Of a stretch of 64,000 nt of DNA, positions 45,829 to 54,517 are shown piece after piece. The notes under the pieces were generated by a model that saw only the letters and a program-made list of their open reading frames with translations, was not told where the DNA came from and did not search any database. The translations under genes and the position numbers were made by a program. The DNA is taken from positions 31,092 to 95,091 of the IMG/VR virus record IMGVR_UViG_3300030090_003481. The stretch is one strand, 5' to 3'. Source of the stretch: a virus. Position 1 is the first letter of the stretch. Each line of letters opens with the position of its first letter.

Positions 45829-46456
45829 AATCTATATCGTTGTTGTTATCATCCATATTCATTTTTTCTAAAACATCTCTCCATGTTTCTTCTTTTAGAA
45901 AGTTACGCATAGTTTTTATATATGCCATATCACCACCTTTCTTTTTCTCTTCTAGATAAAATAATAAACATTTTTGTAAATTGCTAGCACTAATTTTTTT
46001 ATCTTTTAGTGTTTGTATAAATAGTTCTTTACATTGTTTTTTATTTTCACGTAAACTAGATTTAAAGCCATTAGTTCTAATTGTTGTAACTGGATAAGTT
46101 TCATGAAATAAATTAAATTCATCTTTATATATATCATCAATAAGATCAAACATCTCATCATCATCTGATAATATATTCTCAGCTTTAACATCAGCATAAC
46201 TATCTACTAAGTCTTTTATATATGATATACATTTCATAGTAGGTGTTATGTTTTGTAGTTTACCACCATTAGGTGCTTCTAAATATCCACGGTCTATAAG
46301 AGATCTAACATGTATAATATCGTCTCTGTTTTTTTTAAAATATGTTTCTAATAGATTAACTTTATTATATGCATAGCAATATAGTACACAATATTGAGTT
46401 AAATTTAACTCGTCTTTATCTAATAATTCTATAAAAGGTGTACCTATTGCTATCAT
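45809..46456 (-). CDS. Unknown protein adjacent to DnaB-like helicase (possible loader/organiser)
   Basis: A 215-residue helical, acidic protein with no enzyme motif. The first 60 residues (LNLTQYCVLYCYAYNKV... VRSLIDRGYLEAP) look like a winged helix, and the last 40 include TWRDVLEKMNM. Its gene overlaps the helicase start by 20 bases and the upstream small gene by four. Position and helical form make a helicase loader or replisome organiser a reasonable guess, but it is only a guess. Confidence 0.55.
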   Translation of the reverse strand: MIAIGTPFIELLDKDELNLTQYCVLYCYAYNKVNLLETYFKKNRDDIIHVRSLIDRGYLEAPNGGKLQNITPTMKCISYIKDLVDSYADVKAENILSDDDEMFDLIDDIYKDEFNLFHETYPVTTIRTNGFKSSLRENKKQCKELFIQTLKDKKISASNLQKCLLFYLEEKKKGGDMAYIKTMRNFLKEETWRDVLEKMNMDDNNNDIDYGGKLI

Positions 46457-46689
46457 TTGCCTCGTTTTATGTCGTTTTGTAATTCCATTTGTAACTCAGC
46501 CATTGCTTCAAACTCTTCTACACTCATTGTGTCATTTAAAAAAGCAACATGTTTTCTATCGCAATCTTCAAGATGTTCTTGTTGATGCTCTAGAAAAATT
46601 TGTTTAGATCTTTTATAAGGTTTATACTCTACACCATTTACTATAATGGATGTAGAGGTTTCTTTAATTTTGTCTTTAATTTTTGCCAT
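46453..46689 (-). CDS. Small unknown protein in replication operon
   Basis: A 78-residue charged protein. It has a His/Glu-rich helix (KQIFLEHQQEHLEDCDRKHVAF) and a C-terminal helix, without membrane segments or a family signature. It is packed between the SF2 helicase (two bases) and the putative organiser (four-base overlap). The tight packing supports it as a real gene. Confidence 0.55.
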   Translation of the reverse strand: MAKIKDKIKETSTSIIVNGVEYKPYKRSKQIFLEHQQEHLEDCDRKHVAFLNDTMSVEEFEAMAELQMELQNDIKRGK

Positions 46690-46691
46690 AT

Positions 46692-47888
46692 TTAAGGTTT
46701 TATTTGATCAATACTATCTACCCATTGTGTTTGGTAGTCCTTTTTAGTACGTTTGCGGACCCATTTTAATTCTTGAGATCCTTTAACATACATATTTATA
46801 TATATAGCTACTTTACCTTCCATTAGACGTAACGTTCTACCAGTTCTTTGTACGTTATCTAACGCCTTAGAACTACCAGCACAACATATACCTAACGAAC
46901 ATTCAGGGACATTAAAGCCAGCATTTAATGCTTTTACTGATGATATAACTCTCTTTTTCGTACGACCATCATCAAAAGTTTTAAGCGCAGCTTTTCTTTC
47001 TTTGGCGGTCATTTTAGAATGAAATGTTACACATTCATCTCCTAAAACTTCTTGTAACTCTTCTGCAAATATAATACTTTCACTGAAAACTAAAGTCTTT
47101 CTGTCAGAAAATTTATCAATAATTTCTTTAGTTAATTTAATTTTATTAACCGCATTAAAACAAATTTTCTTACGTTTTTGCATCATTACATAGAATATAT
47201 TAGCCCATTTACGTTTATCAGGATCATTCTTATCATTTCTGTATTTTGTAGCATTCTCAAATGCATTAAATATACCACCTAGATTAGCTTGTGCTGCAGT
47301 AAATAATTTATTTGCTTTGTTGTAATCAATCATTTCTTGAGGCGTAAATTCAACAGCTAAATTATATACTTTATAAGGAGAAACTAATCCTAAACTAAGC
47401 GCTTTATTTATATCTGTTGTTCTTACTATTGGTGCTATACTTTTTAAATACTTACGATACTCATCATTTTCTGGTGCCGTAGCTGTTAAACAATAAAGCT
47501 GGTACCATTGGTTGTTTTCATAGAACTTTCTATATTCAGGAGATAATGTAGTATGTACCTCATCAACTACAATAATATCCCAATAGTGACTTGTTAATTT
47601 ATAAGCTGATTGTATACACATAAATTGTACTCGTGATAATAAATGTGTTACATTCCAATTTTTAAACTCATCAAGCCATTCTCTATCTCTAAGATTTTCA
47701 GTTGGTACAATAACTAATGCAGATCTATCAGGATCATCTTCTAATAAATTTATTATTGCTAATAAACCCATACGAGTTTTACCTAAACCTGTTGCTGCTA
47801 TAGATGTACCTCTACAACCTTTTGATTTCCATGCTTTTAAATGTTCTTGTTGTTCTATATCTTTTTTCCTATTTAATTTATCTCCCAT
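46692..47888 (-). CDS. SF2 DNA/RNA helicase (DEVH-type)
   Basis: A 398-residue protein. Motif I TGLGKT lies at 33-38, motif II DEVH at 109-112, motif III LTATAP near 134, and the C-terminal motif QRTGRTLRLMEGK. Together these define superfamily 2, of the UvsW/RecG-like phage type. It would remodel branched DNA or R-loops in replication and recombination. The start overlaps a 60-residue gene by 16 bases. No accessory domain is seen outside the core. Confidence 0.87.
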   Translation of the reverse strand: MGDKLNRKKDIEQQEHLKAWKSKGCRGTSIAATGLGKTRMGLLAIINLLEDDPDRSALVIVPTENLRDREWLDEFKNWNVTHLLSRVQFMCIQSAYKLTSHYWDIIVVDEVHTTLSPEYRKFYENNQWYQLYCLTATAPENDEYRKYLKSIAPIVRTTDINKALSLGLVSPYKVYNLAVEFTPQEMIDYNKANKLFTAAQANLGGIFNAFENATKYRNDKNDPDKRKWANIFYVMMQKRKKICFNAVNKIKLTKEIIDKFSDRKTLVFSESIIFAEELQEVLGDECVTFHSKMTAKERKAALKTFDDGRTKKRVISSVKALNAGFNVPECSLGICCAGSSKALDNVQRTGRTLRLMEGKVAIYINMYVKGSQELKWVRKRTKKDYQTQWVDSIDQIKP

Positions 47889-48055
47889 TTTTCTATTTTT
47901 TTATATTTTACTACTATGTGTATATAATCTTTTTCTCTTTTTATAGGTAAAGCTAGCGGATAATGATCTTTTTCCATCATATCTACTAATCCTTCCGCGA
48001 TTCCCTCTATGTTAGAAGATTTAACAGCTGAAAATGATTGTACGTTATTAAACAC
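47873..48055 (-). CDS. Small unknown protein between DUF1599-like and helicase genes
   Basis: A 60-residue protein with a mixed charged sequence and a beta-like C terminus (DYIHIVVKYKKIEKWE). It overlaps the helicase by 16 bases and the gene upstream by eight, which supports a real gene. No motif or family is recognised. Confidence 0.5.
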   Translation of the reverse strand: MFNNVQSFSAVKSSNIEGIAEGLVDMMEKDHYPLALPIKREKDYIHIVVKYKKIEKWEIN

Positions 48056-48341
48056 TTTTATTTTGCTCTAGCGCTATAATTAATAACATAAGATAACCTG
48101 TTAGATCTTGTAAAGAATCTTCTGTTTTATCGTATATTCCTTTATTTTTTAATCTATATATTTTATCATCTATTCTACAACATATACCAAATTGTTTTGC
48201 AGTCAATGTTTGTTTGTTTTGTTCTGTTGCGAATATTGCTTCTCCTTGTGTGGCAGAGTCACCATATGCTTCATTCTTTTCAAGCAATAAATTAGTCAGC
48301 TTCTCGCCAACTTGTTTAATTAAATAAGATGTCTTCATCAT
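48048..48341 (-). CDS. DUF1599/Nmad1-like all-helical NTP-modification-associated protein
   Basis: A 97-residue helical protein. EKNEAYGDSA near residues 21-30, CCRIDDKIYRLKN near 54-66 and EDSLQDLTGYLMLLIIAL near 74-91 follow the pattern of the DUF1599 family, related to MazG/dUTPase all-alpha NTP pyrophosphatases. The acidic residues could bind magnesium. It would adjust nucleotide pools during replication. It stands just after DNA polymerase A in the operon, separated by a 112-base noncoding gap. Confidence 0.7.
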   Translation of the reverse strand: MMKTSYLIKQVGEKLTNLLLEKNEAYGDSATQGEAIFATEQNKQTLTAKQFGICCRIDDKIYRLKNKGIYDKTEDSLQDLTGYLMLLIIALEQNKSV

Positions 48342-48453
48342 TTATTCTTTATGGATTAAGTTAGTAATTAGAACTCGCCCAGGCGTGGTGGGGTATTAAG
48401 TACACTTGTGTCATAATACACACTTTACGCTCACTGGGGTCTGTTCTCTGTTA
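48342..48453 (-). promoter_or_regulatory. Structured noncoding gap between polymerase A and DUF1599-like genes
   Basis: The 112 bases hold no plausible gene and look more G+C-rich than their surroundings. They contain several short self-complementary pieces: CGCC-CA-GGCG near 48376, ACAC-TT-GTGT near 48402, and GTGT-CATAAT-ACAC near 48408. It may be a control site, an RNA processing site, or a weak terminator; there is no T run that would decide. Confidence 0.35.
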
Positions 48454-50352
48454 TTATTTACTCCATTTATCAGTTACAGAATAGTCGACAATCATGTCTA
48501 CAGATTTACATATTTCTGCACCTGCTTCCATCATTAAAGATTGTTGTATGTTTACCCACTCATCTATAAAATCTTCTTTAACTTCACAACCTATTTCATC
48601 ATGTACTTGTGTAACTAAACGTACTTTATCATGTAGATTGTCTTTGTTAATCTTTTTGAGTAGTAACGACAACGCTAATTTAATCATATCAGCACCGCTA
48701 CCCTGTATTGGAGTATTCTTAGAAGCTCGTTCTATTTCACCGAGTCTTTGGAATTTATGTTTTCTATCAAGAGTACTTAAATTTTTATGATCCTCAAACC
48801 ATCTAATTCTTCTAAAAGGTTTAAATGTTTTAATATGACCATATTTCTTGCCATAGTTACCTAATGCAGTAAGAAAAGATTTAATTTTAGGCAAAGCATT
48901 AAAGTATTTATCAATAAATTCTTTTGCTTTCTCTTCTGGTATGTCTAATGTATCAGCTAATTTAAAATAACTCATACCATATGCTAACCCAAAGTTTATA
49001 GTCTTAGCTACATCCCTATAAGATTTACCTTTTAAGAATTTAGGTTTACTTTTAACTTTAGATATATCTACATCAAATACCATAGAAGCTACTTTACCAT
49101 GTACATCTTCACCATTTCTAAATGCATTAAGCCACACAGGATCTTGTGATCCTTCAGCTATAAGCCTTAATTCCTGGCCTGAATAATCCATAGTGATTAT
49201 CTTCCAACCAGGTTCAGCCTGAAAACAATTACGATATTCCTCTCTTGCAGGTATATTTTGCATGTTAGGATAATCTTGATAAGAATATCTACCTTTCATT
49301 CCAGAAGATACACGGCCTGTGTTTAGTATTTGCCAAAACACAGTATGTACACGTTGTGTATGTTTATTTACATATCGTAAGAAATCTAAACCATATGTTG
49401 TAACTAGCTTAGCTTCTTTACGATAGTTTATAACAGTATCTATAATAGGATGTTGATTTCTCCTTTTATATAACTCACGTACACTTGTATCTGTTAATGT
49501 AGAGTCTAGCTCTTGTAATACATTCTTTACTTGAGCAAAGCTACTCCATTTAACATTTACTTCACGTTCTTTGCCGCCAAATAGATCTTTTTGTATACCA
49601 GGTAATTTAAATTTATGTAATTTAATATCATTGATAACTAATTGATCTAGTTCTTCTTCTTTTTCTACGGTAGAATTTACAGCGTTAATTGCTAGTTTAC
49701 GCCATTCTTCTTGATTTAAATATAAGCCATTATACTCGATCTCAGCAAATGCCAGTGTTGCTTTGTTCTCAAGTTGTATAACTTTTTCTAAATCTAGTTC
49801 TTTGATAATATCTTGCTGACATTTCATTATACGTACTAAATACTCAACGTCTTTAGCGCCATATAATATTTGTTCATTAGTATATGGTTCTCCACTTTGT
49901 AGTTTAGTAAATTGACTACGTGTCTCTTTATTTAATTCTACATGTAGATAACGTTTAACAGTATCTAATAAACTATAACCAGGTTTGATCTTACCACAAT
50001 GGATGACACACTCTGCAAGCATAGTATCCCATACGTTTCTTAGGCGTATACCAAAGTTTGAAAGCAGGAACTTATAATCAAACTTTATATTATGTCCTAG
50101 CAAAAGGTGGGTTTCAGACTCTAATATATGCTTCAGTGGGATTATGCTCACATAGCGTGTGTCTATTACAAATTGATTGTGTTCATCACCAATTTGTACC
50201 ATTATAACTTTATCTCCATTGTAATCAACTCCCGAAGTCTCAGTGTCAATTCCAATGAATTTTTTATTTTGACAGTAATTAATAACATCATCTATTGATG
50301 CAGGTTTACAATCACAATCAATAAGAGGAGAATTACCTACGAAGTAAATCAT
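48454..50352 (-). CDS. polA: Family A DNA polymerase with 3'-5' exonuclease
   Basis: A 632-residue protein. The proofreading domain has Asp36 and Glu38 (GIDTETSG), GHNIKFDYKFL and YGAKDVEY, the three exonuclease motifs. The polymerase core has motif A MDYSGQELR with Asp389, motif B KTINFGLAYGMSYF, and motif C QVHDEIG with Asp585. It is shorter than bacterial Pol I because the 5' nuclease domain is absent. It would be the replicative polymerase. The start overlaps a 66-residue gene by 20 bases. Confidence 0.95.
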   Translation of the reverse strand: MIYFVGNSPLIDCDCKPASIDDVINYCQNKKFIGIDTETSGVDYNGDKVIMVQIGDEHNQFVIDTRYVSIIPLKHILESETHLLLGHNIKFDYKFLLSNFGIRLRNVWDTMLAECVIHCGKIKPGYSLLDTVKRYLHVELNKETRSQFTKLQSGEPYTNEQILYGAKDVEYLVRIMKCQQDIIKELDLEKVIQLENKATLAFAEIEYNGLYLNQEEWRKLAINAVNSTVEKEEELDQLVINDIKLHKFKLPGIQKDLFGGKEREVNVKWSSFAQVKNVLQELDSTLTDTSVRELYKRRNQHPIIDTVINYRKEAKLVTTYGLDFLRYVNKHTQRVHTVFWQILNTGRVSSGMKGRYSYQDYPNMQNIPAREEYRNCFQAEPGWKIITMDYSGQELRLIAEGSQDPVWLNAFRNGEDVHGKVASMVFDVDISKVKSKPKFLKGKSYRDVAKTINFGLAYGMSYFKLADTLDIPEEKAKEFIDKYFNALPKIKSFLTALGNYGKKYGHIKTFKPFRRIRWFEDHKNLSTLDRKHKFQRLGEIERASKNTPIQGSGADMIKLALSLLLKKINKDNLHDKVRLVTQVHDEIGCEVKEDFIDEWVNIQQSLMMEAGAEICKSVDMIVDYSVTDKWSK

Positions 50353-50533
50353 CAGTTGTTCTATTATACATATCTAAATAACTAACAATAGCTTTCGCTT
50401 TGTCTAATTCTATCTCTTGTCCTCTATACTGTATAGATTCTTTCTGATTTTTATCAGCTTTATCCACTATTTTAGCGAATAGTTTATCATCACCAAGTAT
50501 TGATACTTGGTATACAAATTTCATCCATGCCAT
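50333..50533 (-). CDS. Small unknown protein upstream of polymerase A
   Basis: A 66-residue helical, charged protein whose gene overlaps the polymerase start by 20 bases. SILGDDKLFAKIVDKADKNQKES and LDKAKAIVSYLDMYNR are predicted helices. No motif or family is recognised. The overlap and conserved direction support a real, co-translated gene. Confidence 0.5.
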   Translation of the reverse strand: MAWMKFVYQVSILGDDKLFAKIVDKADKNQKESIQYRGQEIELDKAKAIVSYLDMYNRTTDDLLRR

Positions 50534-50535
50534 AT

Positions 50536-51069
50536 TTATATATTATAAAAGTTAGTAAATGTACCCTCCATTCTAGCTTTTTTCAACTCATCTTTGCTTG
50601 GTGAAAAAGTATTGTCAGGTGTTATTTTCCATGTACGCTTTTCTGCATTATATTCTTTAATAAAACAGATAGCATATTGATCTACTTTGTAACCTTCAAA
50701 ACATAAAAATAAAACTTCTTTTCTTTGGTCTGGTGGTAACTGTGATGGTCTAGGTAAATTATCAGGATCTACGTTCATTGCGTCTGCTGATGCTGCATAA
50801 CCTTCTGTTATAAAACACATTACAGATGCTTCTGACATTTCAATCATGTCTCTACATATTTCTGCTGCCAAATCTTTTCCTTTTTGGCTACTAAATAGTT
50901 CACTTGGTAATGGTACTATTTTATTTGTTTTATTAAACGCTTTCAGAAATAATGTAGGCCCGAAACAATACTCAGCATCATGCTTACCATGTTCTTTTAT
51001 GTTGTTTGTTACAAAATTTATTACTCTCAATTTAAATTCATCATATTCTTCTTGTGTTATTTTATTCAT
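50536..51069 (-). CDS. Unknown early protein
   Basis: A 177-residue mixed alpha/beta protein with no recognised signature. It has a Cys/Phe-rich middle (AEICRDMIEMSEASVMCFITEG), a proline-rich linker (LPRPSQLPPDQRK) and a beta strand EVLFLCFEGYKVDQYAICFI. Layout suggests one compact domain and an exposed tail. It lies at the start of the replication block where early genes become longer. Confidence 0.5.
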   Translation of the reverse strand: MNKITQEEYDEFKLRVINFVTNNIKEHGKHDAEYCFGPTLFLKAFNKTNKIVPLPSELFSSQKGKDLAAEICRDMIEMSEASVMCFITEGYAASADAMNVDPDNLPRPSQLPPDQRKEVLFLCFEGYKVDQYAICFIKEYNAEKRTWKITPDNTFSPSKDELKKARMEGTFTNFYNI

Positions 51070-51088
51070 TTTTTATTTTATTACATAG

Positions 51089-51385
51089 TTAAACATCAGA
51101 TTCAGAGTTGTTGTCTGAATCCATTTTATTTTGTTTAGCTGCATGTTCTCGTAATTTATCATATATTTCATTTTCTCTCCCTTTATATTCTTTTAAATAT
51201 CTACCTAATATACCACTATGCCAGATTACTTTACCTTTTAACTTCTGTTTTTCTAAAGCTTTGAGTAATTTACGTCTTTCTTTATACTCTTCAAAATCTT
51301 CGCCTTCAAGGCGTGCAGGTGAGCCAGAAAATCTGAATTCTTTCTTTATAGGTTCTTCTTGTTTATCTTCTTTCTTTTTTGCCAT
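51089..51385 (-). CDS. Small basic unknown protein
   Basis: A 98-residue basic, helical protein with KFRFSGS-like and RRKLLKALEKQKLKG segments and an acidic end (DSDNNSESDV). It overlaps the next gene by 23 bases, which supports translation coupling. The basic centre could bind nucleic acid. No family is recognised. Confidence 0.45.
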   Translation of the reverse strand: MAKKKEDKQEEPIKKEFRFSGSPARLEGEDFEEYKERRKLLKALEKQKLKGKVIWHSGILGRYLKEYKGRENEIYDKLREHAAKQNKMDSDNNSESDV

Positions 51386-51680
51386 TTTGTGTTTTTAAAA
51401 TTTCAAATAAATATTCATTATTATTATGAGATAAACTAGGGTATATTCCTAATATTTTAACTTTACCAAAGTCAGATAATGTTATATATGATCCAATTGC
51501 TACTGTAGGACCGCAACTAAATTGAACAGAGTTAATGTACAGTTCTTTATTTTCTTTTTTGGTTCCTAATATTATATCACATTCATCACATGACATAGAT
51601 ATTATATTACCTTCATTAAGTAATTTTAATAAACGTGTGTCACCACATTTATTCTTTAATTTCCTTATTCTTTTGTACAT
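51363..51680 (-). CDS. Small unknown protein with Cys pair
   Basis: A 105-residue protein, basic at the N terminus (MYKRIRKLKNKCGDTR) and beta-rich after residue 20 (LYINSVQFSCGPTVAIGSYITLSDFGKVKILGIYPS). CDEC near residue 35 is a possible metal pair. The beta pattern resembles a small barrel such as an SH3/KOW-like fold. It overlaps both neighbours by 20-30 bases. Confidence 0.45.
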   Translation of the reverse strand: MYKRIRKLKNKCGDTRLLKLLNEGNIISMSCDECDIILGTKKENKELYINSVQFSCGPTVAIGSYITLSDFGKVKILGIYPSLSHNNNEYLFEILKTQNGKKERR

Positions 51681-51870
51681 TTTTTACTCTTTGTGCATTC
51701 TTAAATCTTCTATCTAGTTCTTCTTCTATTGTTAAACGAATAGTAGAGTCTGTGACTCCAAATTTCTCTCGCATATGTTTATAGCCATTAGCATGAGGAT
51801 TATTAAAATAATAATCTATTATATACGGTTTTATTTCCGCTATTTCTTTTGCTCTTTTTGTCTGTCCCAT
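51649..51870 (-). CDS. Small HTH-like DNA-binding protein
   Basis: A 73-residue protein whose middle (KPYIIDYYFNNPHANGYKHMREKFGVTDSTIRLTIEEEL) reads as helix-turn-helix: a first helix, a turn, and a recognition helix in FGVTDSTIRLTI. Flanks are basic. It may be a regulator of early genes. The length and isolated HTH fit small phage repressors, but no named family is recognised. Confidence 0.55.
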   Translation of the reverse strand: MGQTKRAKEIAEIKPYIIDYYFNNPHANGYKHMREKFGVTDSTIRLTIEEELDRRFKNAQRVKNVQKNKEIKE

Positions 51871-51882
51871 AATTATGCAATT

Positions 51883-52227
51883 TTAAACAATATAATTTGA
51901 ATTACCAAATAAATTATCAAAATCTTTACCATTGTTGATATTTTTTGATATTGTAGATGCTTTCTTTTGTCTTTTATTGTAAGACTTACCTCTAAGTTCA
52001 GGATGTTCTTCCTGTAATTTACGTTTAGCACGTGTAGCACTGTCCCATGATGTTAATTTATTATTCTTCAGTAATGTCAGTGGGTTTACTTGTACACCAC
52101 CAGCATTTATAATAAATTTATCAAGTTCATGTTGCCAAATAATACTCATTAATGCTTCGTTACTGTCCTGAGTTTCAGGATGACTCATTAAATATAATTT
52201 TATTCTATCTTTTAACTTGCTAGCCAT
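51883..52227 (-). CDS. Conserved-type phage protein with basic C terminus (unknown)
   Basis: A 114-residue protein. KLYLMSHPETQDSNEALMSIIWQHE and LTSWDSATRAKRKLQEEHPELRG are two helical segments I associate with a hypothetical family common in phages of Firmicutes and Bacteroidota. The end of the second segment (PELRGKSYNKRQ) is basic and suggests nucleic-acid contact. It overlaps the next gene by 16 bases. The function is unknown. Confidence 0.55.
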   Translation of the reverse strand: MASKLKDRIKLYLMSHPETQDSNEALMSIIWQHELDKFIINAGGVQVNPLTLLKNNKLTSWDSATRAKRKLQEEHPELRGKSYNKRQKKASTISKNINNGKDFDNLFGNSNYIV

Positions 52228-52436
52228 GCTCTTACTTCGTCTCTATGTGTTATTACTATTTCATTTGAACCACCAGTAGGATCTTCAACAGTACGAACAT
52301 TAACTTTTGTACCTATAATTCTGCCAGTTTCTTCATTATAGTTCTTAACTTTAACATTCATAACAGTATGCCTACCCTCAGTATCTTTATCAGATACAAT
52401 TTGGACTATTTGTCCTATTTCTACATTCTTTCGCAT
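52212..52436 (-). CDS. Small beta-barrel-like protein
   Basis: A 74-residue protein with alternating beta strands (IGQIVQIVSDKD, HTVMNVKVKNYNEETGRIIGTKVNVRTV) like a small OB or SH3-type barrel. It overlaps both the upstream and downstream genes by 16 bases. A nucleic acid or protein-binding role is possible. No family is recognised. Confidence 0.5.
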   Translation of the reverse strand: MRKNVEIGQIVQIVSDKDTEGRHTVMNVKVKNYNEETGRIIGTKVNVRTVEDPTGGSNEIVITHRDEVRAWLAS

Positions 52437-52882
52437 ATCTTTTTTGCTTTAATGTCCAATTTAGATTTAAACTCTTTTACTACTTCTATTATACGTGATA
52501 ATAATGTAATAAATGCTTCATTATCTAGATCATCTAGTTTAACAAATAGTTCTTCCCATTCTTTTTCATTTTCTCTATTCTCTTCTATTTTATCTTGTAT
52601 ACTATCTAGATTACGAGCAAACTCATCAGGTGTGCCAGAACTTGTGAGTAAATCTAATAAATCTCTTGGATTGTTATTAATTCTTTTAGTTGCTATTTTC
52701 TTTTTAACTCTAAACTCTATTTTAGTGCTTGCCAGAACATTTTCATCGTTTAAAGCTGCCAGTGCCATAGTAGATAGTTTCTTAATATATCTATTATATG
52801 CTTTGTTTTTATCACTGTGCTCTTTTAGCACGTCTATTATTTTATCTATTTTGAGATAATTATCATTCTTATTGTTATTCAT
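52421..52882 (-). CDS. Unknown helical, charged early protein
   Basis: A 153-residue helical protein with high Lys/Glu/Asp content and a probable coiled coil near residues 100-145. It overlaps the small barrel gene by 16 bases. A long ORF of 163 codons lies on the opposite strand over the same bases; I prefer this strand because it fits the operon direction, the overlaps and the charged composition. The function is unknown. Confidence 0.55.
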   Translation of the reverse strand: MNNNKNDNYLKIDKIIDVLKEHSDKNKAYNRYIKKLSTMALAALNDENVLASTKIEFRVKKKIATKRINNNPRDLLDLLTSSGTPDEFARNLDSIQDKIEENRENEKEWEELFVKLDDLDNEAFITLLSRIIEVVKEFKSKLDIKAKKICERM

Positions 52883-52908
52883 AATACTGTGGATTATTAA
52901 ATTATAAT

Positions 52909-53160
52909 TTATCTATTTAATATTAATGCTTTATTAGCATAATAATGCTCAGATTTTTCAAGTGACGTCTTTAATTTATTGTCTCTTACATCATCAAAAG
53001 ATATTCTTTTATATATTTCTACATATGATTTGTCATCATATAAACATTTACCCACTTTATTATATGTATACTTAAGTCCATCTTTAGTATAAGCTACATT
53101 TAATAATCTCTTTGTCTTCTTATCTCTTAACGAATATAAATTAGAAGTCATGTTTTCCAT
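52909..53160 (-). CDS. Small unknown early protein
   Basis: An 83-residue protein with a beta start (NLYSLRDKKTKRLLNVAYTKDGLKYTYNKVGK) and a helical end. It overlaps the gene upstream by 20 bases. No motif is seen. It may be a small host-interaction factor, as is typical of early phage genes. Confidence 0.5.
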   Translation of the reverse strand: MENMTSNLYSLRDKKTKRLLNVAYTKDGLKYTYNKVGKCLYDDKSYVEIYKRISFDDVRDNKLKTSLEKSEHYYANKALILNR

Positions 53161-53530
53161 CTTTCATTGTTCGCATAAATCCTTCTATATTAATACCAGT
53201 TTTAGTTGACTTACCTTCTTTTACTAATGATTTAAGACGATCTAGATCTTTATCTATTTGATCTTCACTATGTTGTTCGTTTAGTGTATCTCTTTTGTCT
53301 AAATAATCACACACTCCCCATGCCATACCTAATAAAAAACTTTCTTCTAATGTTAAACCACCTAATTCATTTTGCAATGCATCAATTGCTTGTGTTTTCT
53401 TTAATGTAAGTTTACTCCTGTGATGTTTATAAACTGCATCTCTCATTTGTATAAATCTTTCTGAAGATACATTGAAACAATCACAAAATGCTCTTCCATC
53501 GTGATTTAATTGTAATTTGTATTTTGCCAT
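53141..53530 (-). CDS. Unknown early protein
   Basis: A 129-residue helical protein with a Cys-bearing N terminus (LNHDGRAFCDCFNVSSERF) and a Lys/Leu-rich middle. The leader upstream holds TAAATTGAATAA (- strand) 29 to 40 bases before its ATG, a 12-mer found at the same distance from the gene at 54836. No family is recognised. Confidence 0.5.
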   Translation of the reverse strand: MAKYKLQLNHDGRAFCDCFNVSSERFIQMRDAVYKHHRSKLTLKKTQAIDALQNELGGLTLEESFLLGMAWGVCDYLDKRDTLNEQHSEDQIDKDLDRLKSLVKEGKSTKTGINIEGFMRTMKDGKHDF

Positions 53531-53600
53531 ATTTTATTGTTTTTAAATATAATTAAATTTATTCAATTTACCAAATAAAGTATAAAAAAATGAAGAAGAA

Positions 53601-53625
53601 TAAGATATAGATTGACTATATCTTA
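53601..53625 (-). terminator. Hairpin after the 53664-54158 early gene
   Basis: A perfect 10-bp stem, TAAGATATAG (53601-53610) with CTATATCTTA (53616-53625), has a 5-base loop. On the - strand it lies 39 bases past the stop of the 53664 gene and is followed by a T-rich run, so termination or RNA processing is likely. A similar hairpin follows several early genes here. Confidence 0.6.
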
Positions 53626-53663
53626 AACTTCAACATTTTAACATACGATTATGGTCGTTTTGT

Positions 53664-54158
53664 TTATTGTACTGGTACTTCAGGTGCTTCGTCAGTCACA
53701 GGAGCATCAATGGTGTTTACCTCGTCAACATACTCTTCCTCAGTTTCCATTAAATCGTGCCCTTGTTGTCTGAATACAGTTGTAACACTTTCACCTTTCA
53801 ATACTACACATGAATAGATATTTACATTGTTATCTCCTACTTGATATTCCTCTACCTCTCTTGTAACTATCTCTCCTGGTATTTCTTTACCTATCCATTT
53901 ATTTAACTTGGATGGTCTACCTGATTTCCATACTGGATTACCAGTTGAGTCCATAGATTGTGATACAACTCTATATCTCTCAGTTCCAAATGGGTTATCA
54001 GGATCATTGAATACAGCGATGTAATATTTTCTACCGTCTTCTGATACATTTATTTTACCGTTGATACCTTGTGGGTAATCTTCTACTGTTGCGTCTGGAT
54101 TACCAGACAATCTCATGTCTTCTAGTAAGACTTTTGAGTTAGGATTAATTAAATTCAT
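53664..54158 (-). CDS. Unknown early protein with acidic C terminus
   Basis: A 164-residue protein. The first 120 residues look like a compact beta-rich domain (GKINVSEDGRKYYIAVFND, NIYSCVVLKGESVTTVF). The C-terminal 35 are acidic and probably disordered (ETEEEYVDEVNTIDAPVTDEAPEVPVQ). It is flanked by hairpins on both sides. No family is recognised; early host-takeover or DNA-mimic roles are both compatible with an acidic tail. Confidence 0.5.
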   Translation of the reverse strand: MNLINPNSKVLLEDMRLSGNPDATVEDYPQGINGKINVSEDGRKYYIAVFNDPDNPFGTERYRVVSQSMDSTGNPVWKSGRPSKLNKWIGKEIPGEIVTREVEEYQVGDNNVNIYSCVVLKGESVTTVFRQQGHDLMETEEEYVDEVNTIDAPVTDEAPEVPVQ

Positions 54159-54217
54159 TTCTTTAATTTTAAATTGTTAAACATTTTAGTTGTGTTGTTG
54201 ACTGTTATTGCCAGAAT

Positions 54218-54240
54218 CAACCCACAGTCAGATTGGGTTG
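54218..54240 (-). terminator. Hairpin after the 54243-54503 early gene
   Basis: CAACCCA (54218-54224) pairs with TGGGTTG (54234-54240), a 7-bp stem with a 9-base loop. It begins two bases past the stop of the gene transcribed from the - strand. There is no U run on the - strand side, so it may be an RNA stabiliser or processing site rather than a strong terminator. Confidence 0.5.
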
Positions 54241-54242
54241 TT

Positions 54243-54503
54243 TTATTGTGTGTCAGAGTTGTCTGTTACTTGCTGTAACTTAGTCTCGACAGTGTTCAAA
54301 TCCTCTTTGAGGACTTCAATTGTATTGAAACAGTGATATACTGTCTCTATGATATGTTCACGGGTCATTTTAACCAGTTTCATACCATGTGGAGAATAAT
54401 CGTTAGTGTAGAATGACCTCCACTTTCTTGTTTCTCCCAGTTCTTGACCAATCTCTTCTTTGAGTTTGATCGATTCATGAAAATCTAAATTGTCTTCATT
54501 CAT
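54243..54503 (-). CDS. Small helical early protein
   Basis: An 86-residue protein, mostly helical and acidic, with a likely coiled coil near the C terminus (FNTIEVLKEDLNTVETKLQQV). No membrane segment or motif is seen. It is flanked on both sides by short hairpins. The function is unknown; the gene belongs to the early block near the divergent control region. Confidence 0.5.
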   Translation of the reverse strand: MNEDNLDFHESIKLKEEIGQELGETRKWRSFYTNDYSPHGMKLVKMTREHIIETVYHCFNTIEVLKEDLNTVETKLQQVTDNSDTQ

Positions 54504-54517
54504 ATCTTTAATAATAA

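Noticed and set aside
52368-52859. A 163-codon frame on the + strand over the 52421-52882 gene
   Set aside because: It runs against the operon direction, is Ser/Leu/Phe-rich as expected of an antisense shadow, and the - strand frame has coupling overlaps.
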